A stretch of 64,000 nucleotides of DNA from Hyphomonadaceae bacterium (lineage in GTDB: Bacteria > Pseudomonadota > Alphaproteobacteria > Caulobacterales > Aquidulcibacteraceae), in NCBI GenBank assembly GCA_009773395.1, contig WRPI01000007.1, positions 44,492-108,491 of the forward strand, read 5' to 3'. The first letter of the stretch is position 1. Every line of letters begins with the position of its first letter. The notes below the pieces were generated by a model. The model was given only the letters and a program-made list of their open reading frames with translations. It did no database searches and was not told the DNA's origin. Shown piece after piece: positions 38,990 to 49,356 of the stretch. Both the position numbers and the translations under genes were made by a program.

Positions 38990-39120
38990 TCCTCCTCGCT
39001 TTCGCTCGTCACTCAGAGACTTGGAACCAAGCGGACAAATAATTTTGAAAAGCGTCGTTTTCAAAATTATTTGACTTTTTGCCTTTATTGCGCTCGTCAG
39101 AAATTTTCGCGCATCGCTCT
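38990..39120. repeat. Dispersed palindromic repeat, copy 2 (perfect 16-bp inverted repeat CAAATAATTTTGAAAA/TTTTCAAAATTATTTG)
   Basis: Same TTTTGAAAAgcgtcgTTTTCAAAA core as 33.9 kb; CTTGGaaCCAAG sub-palindrome. Confidence 0.8.
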
Positions 39121-39154
39121 TGCGCCAACCCGTAAATGAACGCAATATATTCGA

Positions 39155-40741
39155 ATGAGCAAAGAACTTCACCTGACATTTCATGGCGCAGCAAAAACTG
39201 TGACTGGTTCTTGTATGGAGTTTTCTTTTGCTGGAAAAAATATTTTAGTTGATTGCGGCCTGTATCAAGGGTCACGCAGTCTTGAGAGATTAAATCACGC
39301 GCCATTTGAGCTTGATGCCGCAAATATCGACGCTGTAGTCTTAACTCACGCCCATATTGACCATAGCGGATTATTGCCAAAACTTGTGGCCCAAGGCTTC
39401 AATGGCCCAATTTGGTGTACCAAACCAACGCAAGACTTGCTCGAATATATGCTGGCCGATGCTGGCCGCATCCAAGAAAGTGAGGCTGGCCGCCGCAATC
39501 GCCGCCGAGACCGTGCGGAATACCTTGCAATTACTCCCACTTATACCGAAGCCGATGCGATTGCCGCGTGGCAAATGACAGAAACCGCCGAACTTGGCGA
39601 GTGGTTTGCGCCTGTATCGGGCTTTAGCGCACGGTTTTGGAATGCGGGCCATATATTGGGTTCGGCGTCAGTGGAATTGCTGGCAAATGGCGTTAATGTG
39701 CTGTGTTCGGGAGATTTGGGCCCCGACAATAAGTCCTTTCAGCAAGATCCTTCGGGTAAAAGCGGCTTTGACCATGTGATTTGTGAATCTACATATGGTG
39801 ACCGAGCGCGCGAACAAATTACAGCGCAGCAGCGTAAAGAACGCCTGCAACTTGAAATTGCGCAGGCAATGGCAATGGGTGGTAATTTGGTGATACCGAG
39901 TTTCGCGCTAGAAAGAACCCAAGAATTACTACTCGATATTGGAAAACTGGCAGTTGCTGGCCAAATTGATAATGTCAAAGTCTTTATCGACTCGCCACTG
40001 GCAAACCAAATCACCAAAGTTTTTGCGGCGCACTCTGGCCAATTGGCGGACACAGACGGAACAAATATATTTGGCAATTCGGCATTTCATTTTGTTGAAG
40101 ATGTGAATGTATCAAAAAAACTAAATACGGTAAAAGGCGCAATTATTTTGGCTGCCTCGGGAATGTGTGAAGCAGGCCGCATTCGCCACCATTTATTGCA
40201 TAATTTGCCAGATAAGAATTCGACTATTTTATTTGTTGGATTTCAGGCTTTAGGGTCATTAGGGCGCACCATATTTGAAGGCGCGAAACGGGTTCGGATT
40301 TCTGGGCGTGATGTTTCGGTGCGCGCAAAAATCAGGCAAATTGAAGGATATTCGGCCCACGCCGATCAAAGTGAACTTTTGGAGTGGATTGAAGAACGCA
40401 GACCGATAAATGGCAGTTTATTCTTGAACCATGGCGAAGCCCAGGCAATTGATTTATTGCGCGACATAATAAGTGCCAAAAACCCGCTTTCATCAATTAT
40501 TACACCCGAAATTGGCGAAATTTACGAGTTGAAAAGCTGTAAATCAGCCCGCCGATTAAAGACTGGCAATTTGGAAATTCAAAATGCTTTGGGCAAGGAT
40601 TGGCAGAATGCCTATGCGGATTTTGCGGTTAATCTGAAACAAGAATTAGCCAAAATAAAAACCGAAGCAGCACGCCAAAAAGCCATTGAAGAAATGCGTT
40701 TGATTTTGGAAAGCTATGCCGAGCACAAAAAGAAGCGTTAA
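39155..40741 (+). CDS. MBL-fold metallo-hydrolase with beta-CASP/RMMBL (RNA-specificity) domain
   Basis: VVLTHAHIDHSGLLPKL; NAGHILGSASVEL; ICESTYGDR; EGYSAHADQSELLEWI. Confidence 0.9.
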   Translation: MSKELHLTFHGAAKTVTGSCMEFSFAGKNILVDCGLYQGSRSLERLNHAPFELDAANIDAVVLTHAHIDHSGLLPKLVAQGFNGPIWCTKPTQDLLEYMLADAGRIQESEAGRRNRRRDRAEYLAITPTYTEADAIAAWQMTETAELGEWFAPVSGFSARFWNAGHILGSASVELLANGVNVLCSGDLGPDNKSFQQDPSGKSGFDHVICESTYGDRAREQITAQQRKERLQLEIAQAMAMGGNLVIPSFALERTQELLLDIGKLAVAGQIDNVKVFIDSPLANQITKVFAAHSGQLADTDGTNIFGNSAFHFVEDVNVSKKLNTVKGAIILAASGMCEAGRIRHHLLHNLPDKNSTILFVGFQALGSLGRTIFEGAKRVRISGRDVSVRAKIRQIEGYSAHADQSELLEWIEERRPINGSLFLNHGEAQAIDLLRDIISAKNPLSSIITPEIGEIYELKSCKSARRLKTGNLEIQNALGKDWQNAYADFAVNLKQELAKIKTEAARQKAIEEMRLILESYAEHKKKR

Positions 40742-41331
40742 TTCCCTCCCCATGCTGCGGGCGGATTTGGGACTGGCCTTGTTAGATCAAATTCAACCCG
40801 AAAATGCCGATTTTGGCGGCGCAATTCATAGCTGAACTTCTTGCCTTTTTCGAGTTCAATTGCCCAAATATTATTTGCCGAATTTGGGATATTTGTGCGA
40901 ATGAATAGCGCTTTGGAAAATTCATCGGCTGGGAATTCCTGCCTCGCGCTGCTGCCTCGATTGATTGTATCACCGCCATATTGGCTTGAAATATCTTCGC
41001 TGCCGTCTTCATGGCGGTGGCGGTGCTTGAGCCGCAATTGCCCCATTTGCCGGCTAATAATCCAAGTGCGCGACCTGTTTTCACCAACATGAAACGGAAT
41101 ACGGATTTCATTTGAAGTGCAGTTGGCGACATGCATAACCATCACCTGCCCCGCCATATCAGCGTCTTGAGGGTCAGATGATACCAAACGACCAGCATAA
41201 GATTTGCCGCATAATCCCTTTAGATTTTCCAAGAAAACACTTTGCGCGGTTCTGGGTTGGATATCAGCACAACTACACAAACCCACTACCATCATAATTG
41301 TCGCGCTATTTTTCCACATTTTCATTTTCAT
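40738..41331 (-). CDS. Hypothetical lipoprotein
   Basis: MKMKMWKNSATIMMVVGLCSC lipobox; no family recognised. Confidence 0.65.
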   Translation of the reverse strand: MKMKMWKNSATIMMVVGLCSCADIQPRTAQSVFLENLKGLCGKSYAGRLVSSDPQDADMAGQVMVMHVANCTSNEIRIPFHVGENRSRTWIISRQMGQLRLKHRHRHEDGSEDISSQYGGDTINRGSSARQEFPADEFSKALFIRTNIPNSANNIWAIELEKGKKFSYELRRQNRHFRVEFDLTRPVPNPPAAWGGN

Positions 41332-41454
41332 AGTCTCAAAACTCAAATCAAAGAGGGTGTTTCTGAACATAGCGAAACGGTAAGCTGTGTCTCGCACGAA
41401 TTACAGGCATATTTAATCACTTGACTAAATTGAGCGATTGATTAAAATGCCAAA

Positions 41455-42171
41455 ATGAATCACTGGCAAAGACATAGGCTCCGCAAAGGCACGCATTTCG
41501 CCGCTAAGCCCGACCAAAATCGCGGCGATGTCACGCGTGATATTTTGCTTCAAACCGCCACCTCAATTTTCGCGCGCGATGGCTATGATGCGACTGGCAC
41601 TAGGGCAATTGCCGATGCGGCCGGGGTCAATCAAGCGCTTATCTCTTATCATTTCGGCAATAAGCACGGGCTGTATTTGGCTGTTTTCGAAAATATTGCG
41701 GCGCAAATAAATACTCGATTTGGCAATTCAATTGTAGCAATTAAGGATGCACTTACCCGCGAATACCCAACAAAATCGGACGCGCAAAAAGGCTATTTCG
41801 ATGCGCTAATTAGGCTCTGTTCCGAATTTGTCGATATGCTATGTAGCGATGATAGTATAGATAAATCAAGGCTTATGATGCGCGAACAACAATCACCAAC
41901 CGAAGCGTTTGACATTGTTTATGGCGCATTTATTGGGCCAAGTTTGGAATTAATTGCGGAAATTTTCACGCGCTTGCGGCCAGACCTTAACCCGCAACAA
42001 ATCAAACTTCTGGTCATAAGTTTTTTCGGGCAAATGATTGCAATTAGGGCGACTAGATCCTCGATTTGCCGCTTCATGGATTGGCCAGAAATCGGCAAAG
42101 CTGAAGCCGAGTTATACAAAAATCAAATGCAAGAAACCGCAAGAGCTTTGCTTTTGCGAGCGGAGTTGTAA
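41455..42171 (+). CDS. TetR-family regulator (CecR/CerR-type C-terminal domain)
   Basis: ILLQTATSIFARDGYDATGTRAIADAAGVNQALISYHFGNKHGLYLAVF; first gene of efflux operon. Confidence 0.88.
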   Translation: MNHWQRHRLRKGTHFAAKPDQNRGDVTRDILLQTATSIFARDGYDATGTRAIADAAGVNQALISYHFGNKHGLYLAVFENIAAQINTRFGNSIVAIKDALTREYPTKSDAQKGYFDALIRLCSEFVDMLCSDDSIDKSRLMMREQQSPTEAFDIVYGAFIGPSLELIAEIFTRLRPDLNPQQIKLLVISFFGQMIAIRATRSSICRFMDWPEIGKAEAELYKNQMQETARALLLRAEL

Positions 42172-43173
42172 ATGCGCACGATAATAAAAAACCTTTTTAT
42201 TGGACTAATATTGATTGCACTTGGATTTGCCTTTTATTGGTTCAAATTACGCAAACCGTCAATTGATGAAGAATTTAAGATTTATGGCAATGTCGAAGTT
42301 CGCGAGGCCGAAGCTGCTTTTAGGCAATCAGGGCGTATCAACGAAATACTGGTCGATGAAGGATCGATTGTAAAAAAAGGTGACTTACTTGCAACTTTGG
42401 AGACTGATACTTTTTCGCAAGCTCTAAGCAATCTTGATGCCGAAATCGCCGTTGCTAACGCCGAGCTTACCAAGCTTAATAGTGGCACACGGGCCGAAGA
42501 AATTGCTTTGGCACAGGCGAATGTTCGGCAAACCGAAGCAATTTATCGGAACGCTGAAGAAGATTATCGTCGCCAAGCTTCGCTATTATCAAGCGGCTCG
42601 GTGAGCGAGAAATTGGTTCATGGCGCGCGCACTACCCGCGATGTCGCCAAAGCCAATTTTGATGCAGCCAGCAGCACGCTTACATTAAAGCGCAATGGCG
42701 CAAGGCGCGAAGATATTGCTGTCGGGCAAAGGCGCGTGCAAGCAGTGCAGGCTACAAGAAGTCGGCTTGAAACTGCGCTCGAAGACACCAGGCTCTTTGC
42801 ACCAATTGATGGCGTGATTTCCTCACGCAACAAAGAAATTGGCGCTTTGGTAACGCCTGCTAATACCATATTTTCAATATCCATCCGCTCCAGCATTTAT
42901 GTTCGCGCCTATGTTTCAGAGCCAATGCTCGGGCGCGCAGCAGTTGGAACTTTGGTGCAATTAAAAACCGATAGCCGCGATAAAATCTACCAAGGACGAG
43001 TCGCATTTGTTTCTCCGCGCGCCGAATTTACACCCAAGACTGTTGAGACCGAAGATTTACGCTCGGATCAAGTTTACCGCATACGGATTATTGTCACAGA
43101 TGCCGATAGTGCCTTGCTGCAAGGTATGCCGGTAACAGTTTCGATTGCGCCAACAACTGCCACTGTTCGATGA
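42172..43173 (+). CDS. HlyD-family membrane fusion / efflux adaptor (YbhG-like)
   Basis: YGNVEVREAEAAFRQSGRINEILVDEGSIVKKGDLLATLE; coiled-coil; TRLFAPIDGVISS-like segment. Confidence 0.88.
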   Translation: MRTIIKNLFIGLILIALGFAFYWFKLRKPSIDEEFKIYGNVEVREAEAAFRQSGRINEILVDEGSIVKKGDLLATLETDTFSQALSNLDAEIAVANAELTKLNSGTRAEEIALAQANVRQTEAIYRNAEEDYRRQASLLSSGSVSEKLVHGARTTRDVAKANFDAASSTLTLKRNGARREDIAVGQRRVQAVQATRSRLETALEDTRLFAPIDGVISSRNKEIGALVTPANTIFSISIRSSIYVRAYVSEPMLGRAAVGTLVQLKTDSRDKIYQGRVAFVSPRAEFTPKTVETEDLRSDQVYRIRIIVTDADSALLQGMPVTVSIAPTTATVR

Positions 43174-43201
43174 ATACGATAAAGTGAACGCCCTCCCACT
43201 T

Positions 43202-44944
43202 ATGACCGAAAACTCAGATTCCAGCATCGCTTTGGAGTTTAACGGCCTAAGCAAAAAATTTGGCGCGATAAAAGCGTTAGATAATATCAGCGCGCAAATT
43301 ATTGCTGGAAAATTGACTGGCATTGTTGGCCCCGATGGCGCGGGAAAAACCACTTTGCTGCGGATATTGGCGAGCCTATTGCGGGCAGACGAAGGCCAAG
43401 CAAAAGTTGCAGGGTTCGACCCCAAAACCCAATCAGATTTAGTGAAAGACAATATCGGCTATATGCCGCAACGCTTTGGCCTTTATGAAGACTTAAGCGT
43501 TATGGATAATCTAGTTCTATATTCCAAATTGCGCAAAGTAGAAGCGAAAAATGCCAAGAAACTATTTGCCCGATTATTGGATTTCACGCGGCTGGAGCCA
43601 TTCACTGATAGGCTTGCGGGCAAATTATCGGGTGGCATGAAACAAAAATTGGGTCTAGCTTGCGCGCTAATGGGCGAGCCGCGCGTGCTGCTGCTCGATG
43701 AACCAGGTGTTGGCGTAGATCCAGTTAGCCGCCAAGAATTATGGCGAATGGTTGAAGCTTTAACCGATGATGGCATGGCCGTTGTTTGGTCCACTTCATA
43801 TCTTGATGAAGCCGAAAAATGCGCCAGCGTATTATTGTTAAATGAAGGAAAAATCCTGTTTGATGGCCCACCAGATAGTTTAACAAAGACACTTATTGGG
43901 CGTAGCTTCCTAATTGATGCGGACGAAAATGACAAACGGGCAGTCTTGCGTGGTGCCCTTAATTTGCCTTTCATAAGTGACGGCGTAATTCAAGGTTCGG
44001 CAGTTCGCGCAGTTTGCAAACATATTGATGACGCCAAAAAAATACGCGAACATTGCAAAAGCCAAAAACTAAATCTTAAAGCAACTGAACCACGCTTTGA
44101 GGACGCATTTGTAGATCTTCTTGGCGGTGGCCCGGGTGGCCATACACCGCTTACCGATAATTTCGACCCAATTAGCCACAAAAATGAAATTGCTGTGCGC
44201 TGTGAAAACCTAACCAAAGTATTTGGCGAATTCCGAGCGACAAATGATGTTAGTTTTGAAGTGAAACGCGGCGAGATTTTTGGGCTATTGGGGCCAAATG
44301 GCGCTGGCAAATCTACTACGTTCAAAATGTTGTGCGGGCTGTTACGGCCGACTTCTGGCATTGCCCAAGTCGCGGGGTTTGATTTACGCCATGCAACCAG
44401 AAAAGCGAAATCAAATCTTGGTTATATGGCACAAAAATTTTCGCTTTATGGCTTAATGAGTGTGCGGCAAAATCTGGATTTTTCGGCAGGGGTTTATGGC
44501 CTCGATGGCGCACTTAAAGCCGAGCGAATAGCCGAAATGATAGACGCATTTCACCTAAAAAAATATCTTGATTTTTCCCCAGAAGATTTACCACTTGGAT
44601 ATAAGCAAAGATTGGCATTGGCGTGTTCGCTAATGCATCGCCCGTCAGTGCTTTTTCTTGATGAACCAACTTCGGGAGTAGATCCGCTCACAAGACGTGA
44701 ATTTTGGAACCATATCAATGGCCTCGTAAATAAAGGCGTGACCATAATGGTGACCACGCATTTTATGGAAGAAGCCGAATATTGTGACCGCGTCGCCATG
44801 ATGTATGGCGGCAAACTAATTGCCCTCGATACCCCCGATGGCCTTAAAGCATCGGTGACGTCATCAAATTTGCTCGAACCTTCAATGGAGCAGGCCTTTA
44901 TTGCGTTGATTGAACAAGTCGATGCACAAAATGGGGGCGCATGA
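43202..44944 (+). CDS. Duplicated ABC transporter ATP-binding protein (YbhF-like)
   Basis: Two Walker A (GPDGAGKTT, GPNGAGKST) and two LSGG/LPLGYKQR signatures. Start at ATG 43202; earlier start 43145 possible. Confidence 0.9.
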   Translation: MTENSDSSIALEFNGLSKKFGAIKALDNISAQIIAGKLTGIVGPDGAGKTTLLRILASLLRADEGQAKVAGFDPKTQSDLVKDNIGYMPQRFGLYEDLSVMDNLVLYSKLRKVEAKNAKKLFARLLDFTRLEPFTDRLAGKLSGGMKQKLGLACALMGEPRVLLLDEPGVGVDPVSRQELWRMVEALTDDGMAVVWSTSYLDEAEKCASVLLLNEGKILFDGPPDSLTKTLIGRSFLIDADENDKRAVLRGALNLPFISDGVIQGSAVRAVCKHIDDAKKIREHCKSQKLNLKATEPRFEDAFVDLLGGGPGGHTPLTDNFDPISHKNEIAVRCENLTKVFGEFRATNDVSFEVKRGEIFGLLGPNGAGKSTTFKMLCGLLRPTSGIAQVAGFDLRHATRKAKSNLGYMAQKFSLYGLMSVRQNLDFSAGVYGLDGALKAERIAEMIDAFHLKKYLDFSPEDLPLGYKQRLALACSLMHRPSVLFLDEPTSGVDPLTRREFWNHINGLVNKGVTIMVTTHFMEEAEYCDRVAMMYGGKLIALDTPDGLKASVTSSNLLEPSMEQAFIALIEQVDAQNGGA

Positions 44945-46081
44945 ATGGCAGGCTTTGATATGCAAAGACTTGGCGCATTGATACGCAAAGAGACGATCCA
45001 AATGTTGCGCGATCCTTCGACAATATTGGTCGCTGTGGTTTTGCCAGTGATTTTGTTGTTGTTATTTGCTTATGCAGTATCGCTGGACATTAAGAATTTG
45101 CCGATTGCCGTGGTGCGTGAAAGCGATAGTGTGAAAGCGCAATCACTTTCGGCTGCTTATAGCGGCACCAAATTTTTTGTGGTTAACTCGCAACCAAATC
45201 GCCAAAAGGCATATGAGTTGATGGTGCGTGGCACAGTTCGCGGCATTGTAATTATTCCGCATAATCTCGATAAGCGGCTGACATCGTCCAATCTTGGCCC
45301 AATGGTTGAAATTATTTCCGATGGCGCACAGCCTAATACCGCGCGCTTCATTGGCGGGGCAGCGAGTGGTGTGGCGCAAGAATGGCTGGCACAATCTATT
45401 GGCTCCAAATCACCAAGCGGGCTTTTCGCACAAATAACTCTGATACCGCGCTATTGGTATAATGCCGAAATTGAAAGCCGAAGGACGCTTATCCCTGGGG
45501 CAATTGCCATTGTTATGACCATGATAGGCACGCTTTTAACGGCAATGGTGGTTGCGCGTGAATGGGAACGCGGCACAATGGAAGCGATTATGGCAACGCC
45601 CGCGAACACTATTGAGATTTTAATTGGCAAGCTCCTGCCCTATTTTGGCTTGGGAATGATGGCGACTTTGATTTGTGGTGCGCTTGCCACTTGGTTCTTT
45701 GGCGTGCCTCTGCGTGGGACATGGTTTGGGATAATTATAATTTCATCGGCATTTTTGGTGCCGGCTTTGGGGCAAGGCTTGCTGATTTCCATTGTTACCA
45801 AAAACCAGTTCGCAGCGGCACAACTCGCCTTATTCACAGGCTTTTTGCCAGCCTTAATGTTCTCAGGGTTTTTGTATGAAATTAGCTCGATGCCATTACC
45901 ACTTAGATTATTGAGCCAAATTGTTGCCGCAAGATATTATGTCGATGGCCTAAGAACCATATTTTTGGTAGGCGATATTTGGAAAGTCCTTATCCCTAAT
46001 ATTGGATTTATGCTTGCAATCGGCGCTTTCTTTTTTGTTTTGGCTTGGCGCAACAGCTCCAAAACACTGGACAATAAGTGA
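44945..46081 (+). CDS. ABC-2 type permease (YbhS-like)
   Basis: LIRKETIQMLRDPSTILVAVVLPVILLLLFAYAVSLD; REWERGTMEAIMATP. Confidence 0.9.
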   Translation: MAGFDMQRLGALIRKETIQMLRDPSTILVAVVLPVILLLLFAYAVSLDIKNLPIAVVRESDSVKAQSLSAAYSGTKFFVVNSQPNRQKAYELMVRGTVRGIVIIPHNLDKRLTSSNLGPMVEIISDGAQPNTARFIGGAASGVAQEWLAQSIGSKSPSGLFAQITLIPRYWYNAEIESRRTLIPGAIAIVMTMIGTLLTAMVVAREWERGTMEAIMATPANTIEILIGKLLPYFGLGMMATLICGALATWFFGVPLRGTWFGIIIISSAFLVPALGQGLLISIVTKNQFAAAQLALFTGFLPALMFSGFLYEISSMPLPLRLLSQIVAARYYVDGLRTIFLVGDIWKVLIPNIGFMLAIGAFFFVLAWRNSSKTLDNK

Positions 46082-47226
46082 TGGCAAAAAGCAAAATTTC
46101 CCCACTAACAAGGCTGATAAATTTCCTATTTTCGCCAATTTTGCGGGCGCAAATTGTGAAAGAAATTTTATGCACTTTGCGCGACCCACGTTCAAGAATG
46201 TCGCTAATTGTGCCGCCGATTTTGCAATTAGTATTATTTTCATTCGCGGTCACATTGGACGTTTCGAATGTAAATATCGGTGTTCTGGACATGGACGGCG
46301 GGCGGCAAGCCCAAGAATTTTTGACCACTTTGAACGAAGCGAAATTCGTGGGAAAACTTTATGTAGTTCATAGCCAAAAGGAATTGGAAAACCAAATTGA
46401 AACTGGCAAAACCATTGCATCAATCAATATACCGCAAGGGTTTTCGGCCAAAATTGGCAATCGCGAGCCAGCCATTGCGCAAGTGCTGATCGATGGCCGA
46501 AGGGCCAATTCCGGGCAAATCGTATATTCATATATTCAGGCCATTGCCAGCAATTTGGGCGCAAGCACCGCCATGCCACAGGGCCCACAGCCAAGTTCAA
46601 TCCGTTATTGGTTCAACCCGGCTTTGATTTATCAATGGTTTACTGTGCCAAGCCTTGCGGCGGTTTTGGTGACGATGACAGCGCTGGGAATAACTTCAAT
46701 GTCGATAGCGCGCGAGCGTGAATTGGGGACGTTTGATCAGCTTTTGGTGTCTCCTGCCAATTACGTCGAAATAATAATTGCCAAAACCATGCCCGCACTA
46801 ATTATTGCGCCATTGATGGGTTTGATGATGATTTTCGCTGCGATTTTTATGTTTGGCGTGCCGTTCAATGGCAATTTCCCACTTTTGGTTTTGAGCATTT
46901 ATGTCCATATTTTTGCGGTGGTCGGCATTGGGCTTATTGTGTCGGCAGTATCGCAAACCCAACAACAGGCGATTTTGGGAATGTTCACCATCGCCGTGCC
47001 GATGATGCTAATGAGTGGTTTTTCCACGCCAACAGAAAACATGCCGCAATTCATGCAATATATCGCCGAAGCAATCCCCAACAAACACACGCTTTTAATT
47101 TTGCAAGGCAGCTTCCTTAAAGGCCAAGGCTTTGCCGATATTTTTCGAAATCTTTGGCCTTTATTAGTAACGGGCTTCATCGGCCTAAGCGCGGCAACCA
47201 TAATTGTCAGGAATAGATTACAATGA
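46078..47226 (+). CDS. ABC-2 type permease (YbhR-like)
   Basis: VKEILCTLRDPRSRMSLIVPPILQLVLFSFAVTLDVSN; RERELGTFDQLLVSP. Confidence 0.9.
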   Translation: MMAKSKISPLTRLINFLFSPILRAQIVKEILCTLRDPRSRMSLIVPPILQLVLFSFAVTLDVSNVNIGVLDMDGGRQAQEFLTTLNEAKFVGKLYVVHSQKELENQIETGKTIASINIPQGFSAKIGNREPAIAQVLIDGRRANSGQIVYSYIQAIASNLGASTAMPQGPQPSSIRYWFNPALIYQWFTVPSLAAVLVTMTALGITSMSIARERELGTFDQLLVSPANYVEIIIAKTMPALIIAPLMGLMMIFAAIFMFGVPFNGNFPLLVLSIYVHIFAVVGIGLIVSAVSQTQQQAILGMFTIAVPMMLMSGFSTPTENMPQFMQYIAEAIPNKHTLLILQGSFLKGQGFADIFRNLWPLLVTGFIGLSAATIIVRNRLQ

Positions 47227-48641
47227 CTTTTTCAAAATCTAAATCGTCAACAATTCTCGCCATAACAATTCTCAGCATACTGACGATTGGCTGCGCCCAT
47301 AAATATTCCCCCGCCTATAATGGCGCACCAAATGTTGCCTTGGGTCAAGACAGAGCGAGCCAAATTGGCGCGCCAATTGCGCTTTCCAATTGGTGGCAAA
47401 ATCTAAATGATGAAACGCTAACCCACTATATTGAAGTTGCGCTTCGCAATAATCACGACATAGCGCAAAGCATGGCGCGCATTACTGAAGCGAGGCAAGT
47501 TCTTGGTTCATACCAAGCGTCTGCGCGTCCATCGGGCAACCTTGGCGCGAGCGCAAGTGCACAGAGAATGACTGAAAATGGCGCAATGCCAGTGGCTCGA
47601 TTACCAGGGTTTGACCGCGATCAATTGGTGTTTCAAACTGGCTTTGACGCCAGTTGGGAAATCGATGTTTTTAACGGCGTTAAGCATTATTTGGCGGCGC
47701 AAACTGCCAGAATCGAAGTGAGCGAAGAGGAAAAAAATGCGGTTCAAATTGTGGTGGCCGCTGAAGTTGGCCGCGCCTATTTTGAATTGCAAGGCGCGCA
47801 GCGCGAACTTGAATATGAAAAAGACTATATCGAGTCACTTAATCAAACAGTGGATTTATTACAAAGTCGAAATCGCGCTGGGGATATATCACAAAGGGAT
47901 ATTACCGAAGTGATGGCGCGAAAAGCGGCCTATGAAACAAAACTGCCAGCAATTGAGGCCAGAATAAGAGCCGCCAATATTGCATTGCAAGTCATTCAAG
48001 GCATACCGCCGAGTGCGCAAATTTTGAGCGTCAAAACCGATGAGCCATTACTCTTGCGCTTTCCAATTGGGGCAAGGTCCGAGCTTTTGCAAAGGCGGCC
48101 TGACATCAGAATTGCTGAACGTCGTTTGGCGGTGCGCACCAATGAAACCGCAGTGCAAATGGTCGAAAAATATCCACGCTTTGTAATTTCAGCAAGGCTG
48201 GGTTGGGAAGCGACTGAACCGCTAAAAATATTCGACACGAGCTCGCAAGCCATCAATATCGCACCGGGGATTAGGTGGAACATATTAAATGGCGGGCGGA
48301 TTGAAGCCAATATTCACGCCGCCGAGGCACGGCAGACGCAGGCGCTTGAAGCCTATTCGCAAACAATCATTGCGGCATTGGGTGATAGCGAACGTGCATT
48401 TTCTGATTACCATGGATCGCTCGAAACAATTGCATCGCGGGCGCAAGCAATTGAAATACAACAAAATTTGATTGCATATGGCGAACAGAGATTAGCTGCG
48501 GGCGATATTTCTTGGCTCGAGCTTTTGGAAATGGGGCGGGCGGTTATGGATTTGCAAATCCAAGATGTCCGCAATAAAACCCAAGCCGCAACCCTGCAAA
48601 TCGCATTGTTCAAGGCGCTTGGAGGGGGTTGGAGCGAGTAA
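47223..48641 (+). CDS. Efflux outer-membrane factor, NodT family
   Basis: Lipobox IGCA; NWWQNLNDETLTHYIEVALRNNHDIAQSMARITEARQ; LLQRRPDIRIAERRLA. Confidence 0.9.
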   Translation: MTFSKSKSSTILAITILSILTIGCAHKYSPAYNGAPNVALGQDRASQIGAPIALSNWWQNLNDETLTHYIEVALRNNHDIAQSMARITEARQVLGSYQASARPSGNLGASASAQRMTENGAMPVARLPGFDRDQLVFQTGFDASWEIDVFNGVKHYLAAQTARIEVSEEEKNAVQIVVAAEVGRAYFELQGAQRELEYEKDYIESLNQTVDLLQSRNRAGDISQRDITEVMARKAAYETKLPAIEARIRAANIALQVIQGIPPSAQILSVKTDEPLLLRFPIGARSELLQRRPDIRIAERRLAVRTNETAVQMVEKYPRFVISARLGWEATEPLKIFDTSSQAINIAPGIRWNILNGGRIEANIHAAEARQTQALEAYSQTIIAALGDSERAFSDYHGSLETIASRAQAIEIQQNLIAYGEQRLAAGDISWLELLEMGRAVMDLQIQDVRNKTQAATLQIALFKALGGGWSE

Positions 48642-48748
48642 GTATGCTATGTGAAAATGCCACGCCGATTTGCGATTTTGTCGCTTTACAATGATTGGAT
48701 ATGAGAGACACTTTGGCTAGAAATCCGGGAGATTTCTTGGAATCGGTC

Positions 48749-49339
48749 ATGCTGAGAAGCCTTGTTTCACTCATTTTTACGGTGGCGTTGTGCGGCTGCG
48801 GTTTTGTGGACGCACCCAACCCAACAACTACGGACTGGCCTTTTGGTGATACTAATAGTGTTCAATATGAAGTAGTTGAGTCTTTAATGGACCAACCGAC
48901 AAGTGAAGCCGTGCCACCGCGTATCCTATTTAGGATGTCACGTGGCGAAACAGCGAATATTTTTTACGCGAGTGCCGAAGGTGAAAAAGACCACATAGAA
49001 GGTCGGATTTGGTTTCAAACTAGATTTGGTGATAGAAGAATTGGTTTTGCCATCACGCCTAACGATACTGGCGTAAAAATTGGACAGGCAAACCACGAAG
49101 AAAAAGAGGCGATTTTTGGTTATTTGTGGGAAGATGCCGCACAGATTTACAACAATTCTCAAGACTTAACCCTTGTTTTTTCCGAATGTGGACCGTCGAT
49201 TATGCGTGCCGAGTTTCGCAAGCCAACATTAAAAGCCCTGCCGAAATGTGATTTTGCAAGCGCCAATGATGCATGGGGATATGTTTTTGATCGAACGAAT
49301 AAACTTAGTGTTTTGACATTGAATCTAACAAGGCAATAA
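48749..49339 (+). CDS. Hypothetical lipoprotein
   Basis: MLRSLVSLIFTVALCGCG lipobox; no family recognised. Confidence 0.6.
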   Translation: MLRSLVSLIFTVALCGCGFVDAPNPTTTDWPFGDTNSVQYEVVESLMDQPTSEAVPPRILFRMSRGETANIFYASAEGEKDHIEGRIWFQTRFGDRRIGFAITPNDTGVKIGQANHEEKEAIFGYLWEDAAQIYNNSQDLTLVFSECGPSIMRAEFRKPTLKALPKCDFASANDAWGYVFDRTNKLSVLTLNLTRQ

Positions 49340-49356
49340 ATTCAAGGTTCATCAAG

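Noticed and set aside
43145-43452. Overlap of HlyD 3' end with ABC ATPase ORF start as a fusion or recoding site
   Set aside because: An internal ATG at 43202 gives a normal start after the HlyD stop; no need for recoding.
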